A stretch of DNA of 64,000 nt, taken from contig CM060731.1 in the NCBI GenBank assembly GCA_030704615.1, positions 90,560,756 to 90,624,755 of the forward strand, given 5' to 3'. The notes under the pieces were generated by a model that saw nothing but the letters and a program-made list of their open reading frames with translations, was not told the origin of the DNA and did no database searches. Made by a program: the position numbers and the translations under genes. The stretch comes from Takakia lepidozioides. Its lineage: Eukaryota; Streptophyta; Takakiopsida; Takakiales; Takakiaceae. Below, piece after piece: positions 9,842-20,113 of this stretch; within the stretch, counting starts at the first letter, position 1; each line of letters opens with the position of its first letter.

Positions 9842-10534
9842 CCCATTAATGCATCAAGAAGACAGGTAACGGAACACTTTACGCGTCCGGCCAAGGGGAA
9901 CCTTTGCCACATATGTAGTCTTACTGGTCATTCTAAGATGGAATGTGAACAGAATAGGGTAAAAATGAAAAATTACCTAACGAGGCAACGACCAATCAGC
10001 AATGTGAATTTTGTGCAAGAGACTCCATTCAAGAAACAAGAACAAGAAATTAAGAAGATTATGAGCGGAAGAATGGGTGTTACCCCGGATAACCAGTGTC
10101 TCGACAGGAGGGGCAATCAAAGCTATAGCTTTGTAGCTATGGCGGATATCACGGACTATACACTAGCTCTACTTCTTACGCAGTGGCGCAAGGAAGGACA
10201 GGATGAAAGTACTTTCTCTCTCACTCACTGTTTGCAAGCCCCGCAGGGTTACACCCACCTATCTGTTCCATTATGTGCTAATCACATTTTCATGCTATAT
10301 GCATTGCAAGCTTTCTTGCAGTTATTCCAAACAAGGCCTTCTTGTTTGTCCGGGATGAAGCAAATTAGAGAAATGGAGGATCTACGAGTGAAGAGCACGA
10401 CGATCTTACAGAGGCAAACAATTGCCACACCACAGGCAGTGCAGCTATTGAAGGAGTTGCGGTTGGAGGGACTGTTGCACAAAGAGTGGTCTTTGCATCA
10501 TCGGGATTTGATGATCCAGTTCATCGAACTTTGA
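9842..10534 (+). pseudogene. Tat 3' accessory ORF, N-terminal part with zinc knuckle, copy A
   Basis: The frame is open before the first ATG at 9938 and includes CHICSLTGHSKMEC (9905-9946), a perfect C-x2-C-x4-H-x4-C zinc knuckle of the Gag type. After a basic linker comes MADITDYTLALLLTQW, a helical region, and MKQIREMEDLRVKSTTILQ...LHHRDLMIQFIEL, then TGA at 10532-10534. The complete element carries a related protein from 35160 to 35951. Function is unknown. A nucleic-acid-binding role is inferred from the knuckle. Confidence 0.65.
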
Positions 10535-11551
10535 GCCGAGGACAGGAGTTACCCAGGTGAAGGGCGTAGATATACAAGTTACTACGCAGTACTTGCAACA
10601 ACTTTTTGATTTACCATCTGGTAGTGAGTGTGGATGAGCACAGGGCAAGATTGCAAATAGGGGATCTTTTCCAAGAAAATAGCTTTTTCAGGAACCAGAA
10701 TTCACTTGCACCAAAGCCGAGTATCCAGGGTTGAGAAAAATTGGCCAGATACTAAACATTCTGTTTGCCATGAAACAGAACCAACAATATCTTAGCAGAT
10801 CTTTTACGGAAGAGGTTTTGAAAGTTTTGAAGGGAGATGATGTAGCTTGGGCAGAGATGATGCACAGTGGTCTGGTGGAGGAGATGAAATGACTGCAGAC
10901 TACTGCTGCCAAGTCCCCAATTTTGTGTCTGGCCCAATTATTGCACTGATTATCTTTGATTCTTGCCTGCTTGATGCGCAAGAACGTAAGGTAATGGGGG
11001 TGTTTGAGGCAGCCACAACTGCAGTTGAAGAGCAAGGCACTTCACAAGGTGAAGCAGGATTAGAGAGGTAGCACCAGCCCAAGAGATAGAAGAGGGACGA
11101 AACCGTAATGGCGGCTCCACTTGCCACAAGGAACCCTCACGATGATGTTTCCATAGCTCCTGCACCAGATGGGGTGCAGCAGCACAATGGGCTGTTATTA
11201 CTGGAAGCACGGCCATTAGAGAGGGAAGAAGAAGTCACTTCGGTACCACGGCCAGCACAGCAAGCTGACCAAGTTGCCCCAGCGGTAACTCAGACTGGAC
11301 TTGCTGTTACACCGGAGCCTCTTACTGTGGAGAGAGAGGGGTTGGACATTCCCACTACAGAGCAAGTAGTGGCAGAAATTGAGAAGGATGATCTTCTCTT
11401 TGAAAACTCGGGTATGGTCGGAGACCCTATGGTGCCAAAGATACAGAGTCTGCCCAAGAAAATCCCTGATGTGTGGGATATGCCCAAACCTGTGTTAGAG
11501 GTTGAAGGGGTAAAGGACAAGGGTACTGTAGCACCTGTGGAAGATGACTAG
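10535..11551 (+). pseudogene. Tat 3' accessory ORF, middle part, copy A
   Basis: Degenerate. Segments homologous to 35820-36570 are recognisable in changing frames: QNQQYLSRSFTEE (about 10780), a following stretch about the ISGP(I)IALIIF helix, and an open acidic/Pro-rich segment at 11108-11551 (MAAPLATRNPHDDVSIAPAPD, then EGLDIPTTEQVVAEIEKDDLL). Several stops separate the pieces. This part is likely a linker between the helical N-terminal part and the coiled coil. Confidence 0.55.
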
Positions 11552-12715
11552 GTTGCTCAGGTACAAGATCCTGTGGGATCATGGCCTGATTGGTTTGTGA
11601 AATACCAAACTGTTGAGAATCAGGAAGAATAGCAGCAGGTTTTCCATGAAGACCCACAACACACCATGGTTATGAGTTCCATAAGCAAGACTCTCAACCT
11701 GTTAGGCACCTATTTCAAGACTCATGTCCCTTCCACTCAGTTGGCAGCATTGTGGGAGGAGCTCAAACAAGAGTTTGAGGCAAGAATTGTCAGTGAGTGT
11801 GCAAACAAGGTGGATGTGGAGGCCAACCTCAAGTTGCAGCAAGAATTGGAGGACACTAAAGCTGTCGTACAGCTTGAGAAGGAGAACTTAATTGGGGCGG
11901 GTCTTGAGCAGGAGAAGTTACATGAAGTGCATAAGCAGCAGTTATACCAGATACAAATTCAGCATGAAGGCAAGTTGCACGAAGTGAAGTTGCTTCATAC
12001 GGAATTGGAAGCAGTCAATCAAAAAGTGCTCATACAGTGTGCCACACTAACGACTAATCTAGAGATGGCTGCGATGGAGGTCAAGAAGCAAGCTGAGAGA
12101 TGTATATCGGCGGAGACAGAGGCAATGGAGCAGGGGAAACTCATTGCAGACATGAAGGATACTCTCTGTCGCAATGAACATACAATTCAGTAGTTGCACC
12201 AGACCAATGCCCATAAGGACAGACAACTATTAGAGTTGCAGCAAACAATCACAGTATGGGAGAATGCACTTTCTGTGAGTGAAAGGGCCTGGAAAGAAGC
12301 CATTAATCTGTCAGCTGCCTATGCAGCTCTGGTTGAGCCTCATGCGAAGCGCATGGAGAGTTTACAATAGCAGTTGGAAACATACAGGCTCAAGGAGGAG
12401 CAGGATCTCCGTGGTGTTATACATGACTTGGTGGATACTCATCTTTTGTAAAAGTGGTTAACACAAGGGCCAGTGGAAGGAAAAGCACCAAGGAAGCTGA
12501 CCCAAGACGAGATGAATGATCTCAGGCTACAGGTGCAAAACATTGCTACAACCACTATAGACAACGCTTCAAACTCAAGTGGATGACTTGAGCTTCAACA
12601 TTGAGAAAAAGGCCTTTGTTCCTGAGGAACAGCTCATGGCTACTTTGATTTTTCATTCTTCAGCAAAGGAAGTGCAGGACTTGTCAACATCAGGAGGGAC
12701 TGTGGCAACAACATC
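11552..12715 (+). pseudogene. Tat 3' accessory ORF, coiled-coil part, copy A
   Basis: The best open segment, 11666-12193, reads SSISKTLNLLGTYFKTHVP then a long Glu/Lys/Gln/Leu-rich helix (EELKQEFEARIVSECANK...LEDTKAVVQLEKENL...) with clear heptad character over at least 140 residues. It ends at TAG (12194), and the coiled coil continues in other frames to about 12700. The corresponding region of the complete element is 36624-38112. A coiled coil implies oligomerisation; the role is unknown. Confidence 0.6.
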
Positions 12716-13455
12716 ACAACAGCCACACCAGGTAGACAAGTGTTGATACCATGGCATAATAACAATCACTGTCTGAGGTTTGGGGTGATGCTTCTTTTAA
12801 CCCACCTACTACTCCTCCTGCACTTGAATACAATCGGGCTATATTCTGCCCTTCAACAAAATTCCCATTGTTATAGATCTGGCTTGGAAAGAATTCGTTC
12901 CTCCAGAGTCTTTGGCACACTATTACCAGATTATGCGCATTTGGTTGCCACTGGCAACTCGGACTAAGGTTCACTGACAGACCCATTGAGGATCACCATT
13001 TTGCACGGTACTAGTCTGAGGCAGGAACCATGTTGAAGGAATTAATTGCCTTCCAGATCGTTCATGGATTCATTTACACCAAGACCAAGGAGGTACCTAG
13101 TTTGGTCATGGGCTGTGGGCTGTATTATGCTGCTTGTTTTATTTTACGCTACCACACTGAGCAGCAAAAGATGCAAATGAGGTTTCAGACTTATTCCAGT
13201 GGGGAGCATTGGACGTTGCCTCCAATTCCACCACACACATATCTGTATGATGTGAAGGTCATGCTTCAAAGGGATCCAAAACTCCGTTATTGGTTTTCTT
13301 TTGCTCTAAAGAACCTGGGCCTTGACCACATTTTTCCCAAAGGGCATGAGGCCAGAAAGTGGCTGCACTTTTCCAAAGTCATCGGCACACCACTCAGCTA
13401 TACAGATGAAGAGCTGCGGGCATATACTAATCTTGCCCGAAAGAGGTTGAAACTT
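12716..13455 (+). pseudogene. Tat 3' accessory ORF, C-terminal part, copy A
   Basis: Recognised by similarity to 38223-38900: MLKELIAFQIVHGFIYTKTK (13030 onward), VMGCGLYYAACFILRYH, PPHTYLYDVKVMLQRDPK and GTPLSYTDEELRAYTNLA. The frame runs into inverted pol sequence at about 13456 and only ends there at 13515, so the last residues are not part of this protein. The GCGLYYAACF helix is hydrophobic, but no confident membrane segment is claimed. Confidence 0.6.
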
Positions 13456-14822
13456 CTTATAGTTCACACTAACTCTCAGTTTGCCATTCTTCTTGGGAAC
13501 TGTCACGATGGGTGATAGCCAAGTTGTGTACTCTATCGGATATATAAACTTAGCCTCAGCCAGCTTCTTTATCTCCTCCCCAACCTTCTATGCATAGTTG
13601 GGATTCATCCTGTATCTTGCCTGTTTGATTGGTACAGAACCTGGTTCCAACTCAATCTTGTGCTGGCATATTTCAGGGGGTATCCCCTTCAGGTCTTCAT
13701 AACTCCAGGCAAGTACATCTTTGTATTTGATAAATAAGCTCTTAGCTTCCTCAAAGAATTCAGGCTCCAAGTCAGTCCCAACTTTCACCATTCTTGGTTC
13801 CTCCTCAGTTCCCACATTGACTTCTCTCACCTGCTCTTCAGCTGTGATAGTCCATCCAACCACTACTTCATCCTGCAACTCACAATGGCTGGTTCCTCTA
13901 GGATTTCTATTTCTCCCTCTCTTTCTTCATAGAAATGTGGTGGGTAACTGCTTGTTTCCCCTTCAATTGGTGTTGTTGTTACTGCACCACAACATATACC
14001 CTTGAAACAACTTAGTCCTCCCAGTTGCATGTTTGCAACTTGCTCCCACTCTGGGTGTGTAGCAAACAAAGTAGCCTCCTGCTCTTCATCAAGTCCTCCC
14101 CTCCAGTCATATTCTCTGGCTCCACAAGGTCTTCTGGTAGCAGGTAGTCTACCTGATTTCTTGGTTGAAATCTGTATCTTGTGCTTATCCTTGCGCACAA
14201 AATCTGAGTATTCTAGTCATGGAATATCTTGGCCTGTTTCAGCCATGGTCATCCTAATAGTAAGGAATAAGTTTCCATGACATCATCCATTTTCAATACA
14301 GTCACAGTGATCTTAAAGACCAACTTCTGAATCTGTATTCTTACTCCTCTTATCAAGCCCAATGGCTGTACACTTCTTTGATCTGCCATTGTTACTGTGA
14401 ATGGGGCTGGTTTTGTGTCTAAGACCACGCTTCTGCCTTAATTGGTCTGTCATGATATTCACTCCTGAGCCTCCATCTATGAGTACATCAGTCAGGTTTG
14501 TGCTTCCAATTCTCAATTGGATTACTGGCATGGAATCATCAAAGTCCATGACAATTTCTGGCCTTCTAGGTTGCACATTAAAACTTGTCACCTTATTGGT
14601 CAGGTCTGTATCTTCTGTCACATGAGCAATCTGATTGATTGCCTCATACAGCCTATGTCTACAGTGGGGTGCCACAGCCAATAGCTGCCTAATTGTAATC
14701 TCTGCTTTGGACTGGCATATCACTTCAGCCAAAACCCCTTCATTATCTTGTACCCGTGAAGCTTCTTGCTTCACTTCATCTTCATCTCCTTCATTTTCTT
14801 CTTCTGAGTCCATTGACTCTGC
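13456..14822 (-). pseudogene. inverted Tat protease and RT N-terminal fragment
   Basis: On the minus strand it follows the complete element's protein (22340-23640) segment by segment: acidic EEENEGDEDE, then ICQSKAEITIRQLLAVAPHCRHRLYEAIN, aspartic protease LTDVLIDGGSGVNIMTDQL (D-G-G-S in place of the usual D-S/T-G), RPCGAREYDWRGGLDEEQEA, LAWSYEDLKGIPPEICQHKIE and RT start YRMNPNYA and VPKKNGKLRVSVNYKK. Frame breaks lie near 13590, 13870, 14200 and 14400. It is fused head-on to the plus-strand accessory ORF at 13455 and to a chromovirus LTR at 14823. Confidence 0.85.
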
Positions 14823-14825
14823 TAT

Positions 14826-15136
14826 ACAGAAGTATATATAGGGAGTAGTAACCCCGAGAACGGTGCAAGCCCATTGGTGACCAATAGCTAGTGAGTAAGC
14901 ATGCGAGCCAAAAAGCGACCAAGGTGTGGGGAGCTATTCCGAAATGCCTACCAAACGGAATTTCCACTAGGCTGAAAGTGGTGGAGGGTCTTTTGGAGGT
15001 GCAAGGGGGACCGTTATGCCCCGGTGAGCAGCCGAAGCTCCGAGTTGGCCCGGCGGCTAGTTTGGGAATTAGGCGCGCGCATCAAAGCGAGTAACCATGA
15101 CTTGAAGGGGAGTTTACCAAAGTAAGGTGCGCGACA
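14826..15136 (+). repeat. chromovirus 5' LTR, truncated to its 3' 311 bases
   Basis: It matches 42712-43022 closely from CAGAAGTATATATAGGGAG through the GCGCGACA end. Upstream sequence is replaced by an inverted Tat pol fragment, so U3 is missing apart from the TATA box. Confidence 0.88.
14833..14841 (+). promoter_or_regulatory. TATA box of chromovirus 5' LTR
   Basis: TATATATAG, positioned about 300 bases before the LTR end as in the other two chromovirus LTRs. Enhancer sequence upstream is gone. Confidence 0.6.
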
Positions 15137-15137
15137 C

Positions 15138-15150
15138 TTGGTATAAGAGC
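15138..15150 (+). other. chromovirus primer binding site, tRNA-iMet type
   Basis: TTGGTATAAGAGC begins one base after the LTR. It corresponds to the plant initiator-Met PBS TGGTATCAGAGC with one change (C to A). Confidence 0.8.
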
Positions 15151-15191
15151 TTAGAGTTCAGTACGCAATCGTCCTTGAGATCGGCCTCACC

Positions 15192-16260
15192 ATGGGGTTG
15201 GGCAAGACAAAACAAAAGCGGAACGGCCCGAAAGACAATGATCCCAGTGAGCCCGGTGGGGGCGACGTGTCACCAAAGCGGCAAATGGAAGAGGCGATTT
15301 ATGCTTCTGAAAACGAGAGTGGGAGGAATCTGGGGAGTCGGAGCCCGAGGACTTCCCAAAGGCTCTGCCAAACCAACAGATGTCTCCCATGCCAACAGCC
15401 TTTTGGGAAGGGTTGTTGGTGCAGTTTGGCGGGATGCTAAAAGACATGATGAGGGCGGCTAATGCCACTTCCACTAAGGTGAAGTTTAAGGTGAAGCCTA
15501 AGGAACCCGACACCTTTGAGGGCATCCGAAATCGGAAGGCACTCAACACCTGGCTCTTGGAGCTGGAGCAGTACTTCTGGGCGGCCAAGTTGAGTGACGA
15601 GGATCGGGTGGAAGTGGCTCCCACCTATTTGAGGGGCTATGCTCATCAATGCTGGCAGAAGCATCTTTATGACCAAGGGCCAAACCCAAAAACCTTGAGC
15701 TGGAGTGGGTTCAAAGAACTGATGAAAAGACAGTTTGTGCCCCTCAACGCGTCTTGGCTCGCCCGGGACAAGATGAGGAACTTGAAACAAACGGATGACA
15801 TCTGGGGATATGTTCAAACTTTTAATGTGCTATTGCTTGAAGTCGCGGATATGGCGGAACCAGGAATGGTCTTCAACTTTGTGGCGGGACTGACCCCATG
15901 GGCCAGGCGGAAGTTGGAGGAGAGGCCACCAAAGACTTTGAACGAGGCAATTGAAAGGGCTGAATGTTTCTCGGATGTCCCTAGGGGCGAAAGATAGGGC
16001 CGTACGGAGTTGAACCACAAGAAGGCCCACAGGAGGGTGACTCCTTCCAACCGGAAAAGAAGTGAGATAGGCCACGCGGCGACAATGGCACATGGAAATC
16101 AAAGGGAGGGCCTTCGCACGTCAAGGCGACACTCGGTGCTCCGAAAGGAAAATCAGGTGCGGCGGCCTATGGCGGACAGAAGACAACCTTTGATGGGGTG
16201 TGTTTTAATTGCGGGGACCCCGGACAAATGGTCAAGAAGTGCGCGAAGCCCTGACAATTG
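15192..16260 (+). pseudogene. chromovirus Gag, broken
   Basis: Start: MGLGKTKQKRNGPKDND, 55 bases after the LTR. A frame change near 15380-15440 leads into the capsid region FEGIRNRKALNTWLLELEQYF...YLRGYAHQCW...FKELMKRQFVP, the plant retrotransposon gag domain, ending at a stop at 15995-15997. Further on, in another frame, is the nucleocapsid knuckle CFNCGDPGQMVKKC (16201-16242). Its expected His is Gln, so zinc binding is probably lost. Gag would build the virus-like particle and package RNA. Confidence 0.82.
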
Positions 16261-16650
16261 AACATGACCCGGGTGACCACAAAGCGGTCCGAAGACTCCA
16301 TCAGCCACTTGTTGGAGGCGGTGGTCGCCAAGACTTGCAAGGTGGGCAACTACTATTGTGAGTTATACCAGGAGACAAGAGCTTTCCGTAAAGGAAGTCA
16401 GTTGATGTTTGTGAGTGGGGTAATTTTTGGAACTAACGTGTCGTTGTTGGTGGACACAGGAGCGTCGCACTCCTTAATGACACTGGCAACGGCACAAAAG
16501 CTGGGACTCCCGCCGAGTGAGGTGGGGGCCTCTATTGAAGTGCGTTCTGCCAAAGGAGAACCACAACTAGCGATGAGAGTGGCGTTCAATGTTCCTCTTC
16601 AGCTAGGGAGTTGGGAGGGGCGTGAGAACTTCACAATTTGTGAAATTGAT
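16258..16650 (+). pseudogene. chromovirus aspartic protease
   Basis: The motif SLLVDTGASHSLMT (16444-16485) is the retropepsin active site D-T-G-A, preceded by FVSGVIFGTN and followed by KLGLPPSEVG and the second strand. The frame leaves the correct reading near 16620-16650, continuing one frame over as FVKLISGAVI. It would cleave the Gag-Pol polyprotein. Confidence 0.82.
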
Positions 16651-17720
16651 TTCCGGAGCGGTCATAGATGGCCGCAAGAGGGTAGTCACACTACTGTGTG
16701 GGAATGGTGGCAAAGTTTTATGGGTGTCAGAAACTCCCAACCGAGTGGGAGGGCGAATAACCCTGCTGACAACAAAGAAGTGGGCCGTGGAGGAGCCACA
16801 CAAGCCCCAATTTTTGCTTTACGAGAGACAAGTAGAAAGAGAAGTCGATAGGGAGTTGAGCCCAGATTGGATCAAGGGGATCTTGGAGAAATACCAAGAT
16901 GTGATGCCGGAGGATTTGCCGAGCGGTTTGCCACCGCGAAGAGGGGTCGACCATAAGATCGAGGTGATACCGGGAACGGAGCTGCCTGCCAAGGCACCGT
17001 ACTGGTTGAGCAATAGGGAGTTGGTGGAGCTGAAGGAGAAGGTCAAGGACATCATGGCAAATGGATACATCCAGCCTGCAAGTAAGTCACCTTATGGAGC
17101 CCGGTACTATTCGCAGACAAAAAGGATGGAACGTTGCGGATGTGTGTCGATTACATGGCTCTAAACAAGGTGACTATCAAAAACCGGTACCATTTGCCAA
17201 GAATTGACGACCTCTTTGACCGGTTGGCAGGCGCGAAGTATTTCAGCTGGATCGATTTGCGCTCGGGTTACCACCAAATCCGTGTGGTAGAAGGAGATGA
17301 GGAGAAGATCGTGTGCAGGACAAGGTATGGTTCATACGAATTCTTGGTGATGCCTTTTGGGCTCACCAACACGCCAACGACCTTTAGCATGTTAAGAGTG
17401 GTTATTGTGATTATGTACATCGACGACATCTTGGTGTACTCGAAAACAAATGAAGACCACCTGGAGCACCTCAAAATGGTGTTCTAGAAATTGTGGGAAA
17501 AGAAGTTGTATGCCAAAGCTTCAAAGTGCGAATTCGGGGTCACAAAAGTGGAGTTCCTAGGGCATGTGATTACACAGGATGGGATCAAAATGGATGACAG
17601 AAAGGTGAGGGCGATCTTGGACTGGGAACCTCTGACTTTGGTCCCGGGAGTGCGATCCTTTCTGGGACTTGCCTCCTACTACCGAAAGTATGTGAGAAAT
17701 TTCGCCAATCTATCGTAGGG
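16651..17720 (+). pseudogene. chromovirus reverse transcriptase
   Basis: The open segment to 17164 includes ILEKYQDVMPEDLPSGLPP and IEVIPGTELPAKAPYWLS, the usual entry to RT, and [12 protein letters not shown]. After a frameshift near 17110, [33 protein letters not shown] (first catalytic Asp), [13 protein letters not shown] and [12 protein letters not shown] (YIDD) follow. Roughly 15 residues between NTPTTF and YIDD look deleted. TAG at 17485-17487 and 17716-17718 break the thumb and connection (KCEFGVTKVEFLGHVI, RSFLGLASYYRKYVRNF). Confidence 0.85.
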
Positions 17721-18264
17721 CCGTTGTCAGACCTTTTGTGTAAGTCCAAGATATGGATATGGAACACTTTTTTGTTGCCAAGCTTTTGCCGAGTTGAAGC
17801 AGCGGATGGTGGAAGCTCCAGTCTTGAAGATCCCAGAGTTCGATCGTCTATTTCAGGTTCACACGGATGCGTCGGACTTCGCAATTGGGGGTGTGCTAAT
17901 GCAGGAGGGACGTCCAATGACTTATGAATGCAAGAAACTAAACAAAGTGGAGCGGCGGCCTACGCATGAAAAGGAGATGAAGGCGGTGGTGCACTGCCAT
18001 GAGCTTTGGCGCCACTATGTTGGTTCCAACCCGGTGAAGGTGTTCATGGACAATGTCACGGTGAAGTATTTTGCCACACAACCTAAGTTGTCCCCAAAAC
18101 AAATTAGGTGGCAAGACACTTTGGCATTGTTTGACGTGGATATTCAATACAAGCCAAGACGGGACAATGTGGTGGCCGATGCTCTAAGTAGAAAGCAGCA
18201 GCTCATGTTGGTGTACAGAGACGGAGCTGCAAAGGAAGATCCGGAAGGCTTACAGGAAGGATGA
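17721..18264 (+). pseudogene. chromovirus RNase H
   Basis: VHTDASDFAIGGVLMQEGRP carries the first Asp, HEKEMKAVVHCHELWRHY the Glu, VFMDNVTVKYF the second Asp, and DNVVADALSRK the final Asp and typical end. The open frame is 17794-18264. The upstream part (17724-17790) is in another frame. It would degrade RNA in RNA:DNA hybrids. Confidence 0.85.
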
Positions 18265-18488
18265 GATGACGAGGTCTGTGATGCGGGACTTGAGGTTGGG
18301 GGTTAAGTTGCAATTCCACTTGCACAATGGACTGCTCTAGTACAAGCAAAAGCGTCTCTACGTGCCGAAGGGAGGGATTATAGATAGTCTCTTGAGAGAA
18401 TGCCACGATGGCCCGCTTGCGGGCCACGGCAGAGCCAAGCGCACCGCAACACTCTTGAAGAAAGAGTATTTTTGGCCCAAACTGAGGG
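18265..18488 (+). pseudogene. chromovirus integrase N-terminal part, interrupted
   Basis: Zinc-binding H-H half: LLRECHDGPLAGHGRAKRT...EYFWPKLREE. A TAG lies near 18339. The sequence stops at the AGGAG duplication and resumes after the nested element at 40288 with EEYVKTCTTYQ, where the two Cys of the HHCC motif would lie. Confidence 0.8.
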
Positions 18489-18493
18489 AGGAG
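18489..18493 (+). repeat. target-site duplication AGGAG, left
   Basis: AGGAG directly before the TG of the 5' LTR; an identical copy at 40288-40292 follows the CA of the 3' LTR. Five bases is the usual Ty3/gypsy duplication. Confidence 0.9.
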
Positions 18494-19504
18494 TGTTAGA
18501 GGACTGTAGGGGACTTAGACACTTATACGGGATCTGTAGGGTACCCTTAATTTTTGCACAGACTGAGACAAACAGGAACCTTAGGGGTGACAGCAGCGCA
18601 CTGTAGAGGGGGGTTACATAGCCCACACAGCCGACACAGCAGTCACAGCCCACACAGCCAACACAGCCCGTCACAGTCGTCACAGCCCACACAGCCGTCA
18701 CAGCCCATCACAGTCGTCACAGCCCACACAGCCCACACAGCCCACACAGCCGTCACAGCCCACACAGCCCGTCACAGTCGTCACAGCCCACACAGCCCAC
18801 ACAGCCAGTCACAACCCGGCACAGCCACACAGCCAGTCACAGCCCGACACAGCCAAACACAGCCAGTCACCGCTTGACACAGCTGTCACGATAATAGGGA
18901 ACGAAGAGTAGGACAGGGAACGACTGTGGGGAACAACACCTGTGAAGGGAACATGTTAATTCACATACGACGGTTAGAGAGGGAAACGGTTAGAACCGCG
19001 GATAGGAGGATAAAGGGAAGAACGGGGAATGATGAGGGGATCATTATTCGGGGAGGACTTCGGAGACAGGCGGGAGCGGAGATCGGAGAGCACGATGAAG
19101 GAGAAAAGAGGATTAGTAGATGCTTGTTATATGCAAAGCTATAGTGATATAGGAAAGAAGAATAGAGACATAATGGCTTCGGCCTGATACCTGATAAATC
19201 ATAATCTGATACTTATACGATACAATCACACTGTGTAGAGAGATCTGAGTGAAGCTGTGGATTGAATGGAGGAGTTAAGGAAACCGATAAATTGATGAAG
19301 CAAACTGATACTTAATTATCAATGGTAAGGTAGCTAAGATGAATGCGGAAAAGGAAACAAATAGGAAACACCCCCATGATACACTAGCTGTAGGTCATGA
19401 CTGATTGTTCTGCGCGGGCTGAGTACTTAGAGATTTCCAACTCTTCTATCTTGGAGTTTCCGCCTCGGATAGCGAAGGGATGGGTGAGTAAAAGCCGCGC
19501 GACA
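18494..19504 (+). repeat. Tat/Ogre-like 5' LTR
   Basis: Runs from TGTTAGAGGACTGTAGGGG to GCCGCGCGACA. It includes a CACAGCC tandem array (about 18620-18880). The last about 110 bases contain an ATG (19397) whose frame stays open across the PBS into the upstream ORF. No strong TATA box is recognised. Confidence 0.92.
18620..18880 (+). repeat. CACAGCC tandem array in 5' LTR
   Basis: Short units such as CACAGCCCACACAGCC and CACAGTCGTCACAGCC are repeated with variation over about 260 bases. The 3' LTR has the same array with different unit numbers (about 39400-39660), and the inverted copy has it at about 45245-45520. Confidence 0.88.
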
Positions 19505-20092
19505 TTTGGCGACCATACTGGGGACCTGGGACATGAACAACCAGATGTGACAGGCATCTGGTGGGATCATGGTGGTTGGACCATTAAAGAGTTTGAAGTG
19601 AATCAAATTCCCTGTGGAACGAAGGAAGAAAGATTGTCCAAACAATTCTTTCAAAGGTTCTTGGAATTGCCAGACGGATGTAAAGAAAATATTCTTAAAC
19701 GAGTGCATGATGCTGATCCAGAATGGGGTCTGGAGAAAGGAGTGATAAAGATTTATCAGGTAGCCTGTAGAGGAAGAGCACGTTGGTTACCAACATTAGT
19801 TTATGTGATAGCGTTGCTATCCATTAAACGAGTAGAGTTTGAAGGCTGGGAAGAAAGAAAGGTGAATGTTTATACTCATATGCATGAAGAGCTTGTACTG
19901 GTAAAGAATTGGATTCCAAAGGATATTTTGTGGATCAAACTCACACCAAGAACAGCTTTTCAGACTTGTTTGCCATATGGTTATATGGTAACGGAGACTT
20001 CAAGTATAGCCAAGGGTGCATTGAAGCTTGAAAGAAATCCAGGCATATACGAGAGATATTACAGAAGAGAGTTTTGGTTATTGCCACATTAA
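19397..20092 (+). CDS. upstream ORF (Ogre ORF1-like), unknown function
   Basis: An open frame of 231 codons begins at an ATG inside the 5' LTR, passes through the PBS and ends 21 bases before the gag ATG. The internal part is protein-like: WWDHGGWTIKEFEVNQIPCG, LSKQFFQRFLELPDGCKENILKRV, VACRGRARWLPTLVYVIALLS, then KNWIPKDILWIKLTPRTAFQ and a basic end. The only ATGs in the part after the PBS are late (HMHEELVLVKNWIP and further), so it either starts in the LTR or uses another mechanism. Ogre elements are known to have a poorly conserved ORF1 before gag. No domain is recognised. Confidence 0.6.
   Translation: MTDCSARAEYLEISNSSILEFPPRIAKGWVSKSRATFGDHTGDLGHEQPDVTGIWWDHGGWTIKEFEVNQIPCGTKEERLSKQFFQRFLELPDGCKENILKRVHDADPEWGLEKGVIKIYQVACRGRARWLPTLVYVIALLSIKRVEFEGWEERKVNVYTHMHEELVLVKNWIPKDILWIKLTPRTAFQTCLPYGYMVTETSSIAKGALKLERNPGIYERYYRREFWLLPH
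19505..19526 (+). other. Tat/Ogre-like primer binding site, tRNA-Arg type
   Basis: TTTGGCGACCATACTGGGGA starts right after the LTR. Ogre/Tat elements of seed plants carry the similar TTGGCGACTCYGCTGGGGA, complementary to tRNA-Arg (established). The assignment is by resemblance. Confidence 0.7.
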
Positions 20093-20113
20093 AAGAAATG
20101 AAAGACATGGGAC

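Noticed and set aside
18620-18880. Regular short repeats that could look like a CRISPR array
   Set aside because: Units are contiguous, irregular and without unique spacers, lie in an LTR, and the genome is eukaryotic.
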